A stretch of 64,000 nucleotides of DNA, taken from the NCBI RefSeq assembly GCF_001050375.1, contig NZ_KQ130499.1, positions 1-64,000 on the forward strand, read 5' to 3'. Of this stretch, positions 63,815 to 64,000 are shown piece by piece. A program made the position numbers and the translations under genes. Position 1 is the stretch's first letter. Each line of letters opens with the position of its first letter. The DNA comes from Catenovulum maritimum. GTDB lineage: Bacteria; Pseudomonadota; Gammaproteobacteria; Enterobacterales; Alteromonadaceae. The notes under the pieces are model-generated. The model was not told the origin of the DNA. It ran no database searches and saw only the letters and a list, made by a program, of their open reading frames with translations.

Positions 63815-64000
63815 TTAAAGCCTAGGTGGTTGGGCTGCCTGTTCCTGAGTTTTTTGAGGGGAAACCAACTTAGCTGGTAACTTATCCAAATAGCGTTCGA
63901 CTGAAATTGCTTTTAATACCGTTTGATTAAACTCGAGTTCAGCCTGTTGTTGCTTTTGTGTGATTAATTGATGGTAAATTTTCTGCCTCACTCTCTCAAA
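63815..64000 (-). CDS. C-terminal fragment of an unidentified protein
   Basis: An open frame enters from the right edge and stops at 63815-63817, giving 61 residues that begin FERVRQKIYHQLITQKQQQA and end in QAAQPPRL. The helical, Arg/Gln-rich run followed by ISVERYLDKLPAKLV resembles the end of a parvulin-type peptidyl-prolyl isomerase, but the evidence is weak. It is too short to name. Confidence 0.45.
   Translation of the reverse strand, partial: FERVRQKIYHQLITQKQQQAELEFNQTVLKAISVERYLDKLPAKLVSPQKTQEQAAQPPRL

Overview
The window looks like about 64 kb of chromosome from a marine gammaproteobacterium of the Alteromonadales type (Alteromonas/Catenovulum-like). This rests on low GC with AT-rich intergenic DNA, the conserved nadB / rpoE-rseABC-lepA-lepB-rnc-era-recO-pdxJ-acpS block, a yrfG/nudE/cysQ block, marine-style accessory genes and MASE2-GGDEF signalling. 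I do not assign a species. I saw no insertion sequence, prophage or CRISPR array.

Layout. 1-3056 (-): N-terminal part of a giant LapA-type surface adhesin with a retention module, a TAAG LapG cleavage site and near-identical Ig-like repeats. 3.5-5.2 kb: asnB. 5.3-14.4 kb (-): the envelope-stress sigma factor rpoE with rseA/rseB/rseC, followed by lepA, lepB, rnc, era, recO, pdxJ and acpS; a good sigmaE-type promoter lies upstream of rpoE. 14.6-16.2 kb: divergent nadB. 16.3-21.6 kb (-): outer-membrane porin, YbiB/TrpD2-like protein and assimilatory nitrate reductase nasA. 22.1-24.7 kb: an HxlR-type regulator with an unusual basic tail, a HisC-like aminotransferase and a DUF2269-SnoaL fusion.

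25.1-30.8 kb (+) is the most unusual part: a compact run encoding a TusA-like sulfur carrier, a SufS-like cysteine desulfurase, a PaaK-like adenylate-forming enzyme, an FMO/FOXRED-like flavoprotein and a TauE/SafE exporter, with a histidine-rich periplasmic cupin behind it. I read it as a candidate sulfur-incorporation (thioacid-type) pathway; the product is unknown. A TetR/DUF1348 divergent pair with two clear operators and a lipoprotein gene follow.

34.8-47.1 kb is a nitrogen-acquisition region. A PAS-PAS sigma54 activator is divergent from cyanase (cynS); cynS and the neighbouring formate/nitrite-family channel each have a -24/-12 promoter, and three 14-bp palindromic sites lie between activator and cynS. 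A phosphatase-kinase protein, a BFD-like protein, phospholipase A (pldA), an NADH-dehydrogenase-like nitrate reductase electron-transfer subunit (NasC-type) and nitrate ABC transporter genes nrtD-nrtB-nrtA follow. The nrtA leader carries two hexaloop hairpins plus an intrinsic terminator, the signature of ANTAR (NasR/NasT) antitermination. No ANTAR gene and no siroheme nitrite reductase are in the window.

47.3-64 kb: galE, a DUF481 outer-membrane protein, nadC, tRNA-Ser(GGA), nadA, a sugar-porter MFS transporter, a PAP2 phosphatase and glycosyltransferase pair, a MASE2-GGDEF cyclase that lacks an ATG start, DUF3530, yrfG, nudE, cysQ, a YceI protein, an outer-membrane barrel with its lipoprotein partner, a B12-binding radical SAM protein and the C-terminus of an unidentified gene. 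NadB, nadA and nadC give the de novo NAD route from aspartate. Many start codons were moved downstream of the longest open frame on the basis of Shine-Dalgarno spacing or signal peptides.
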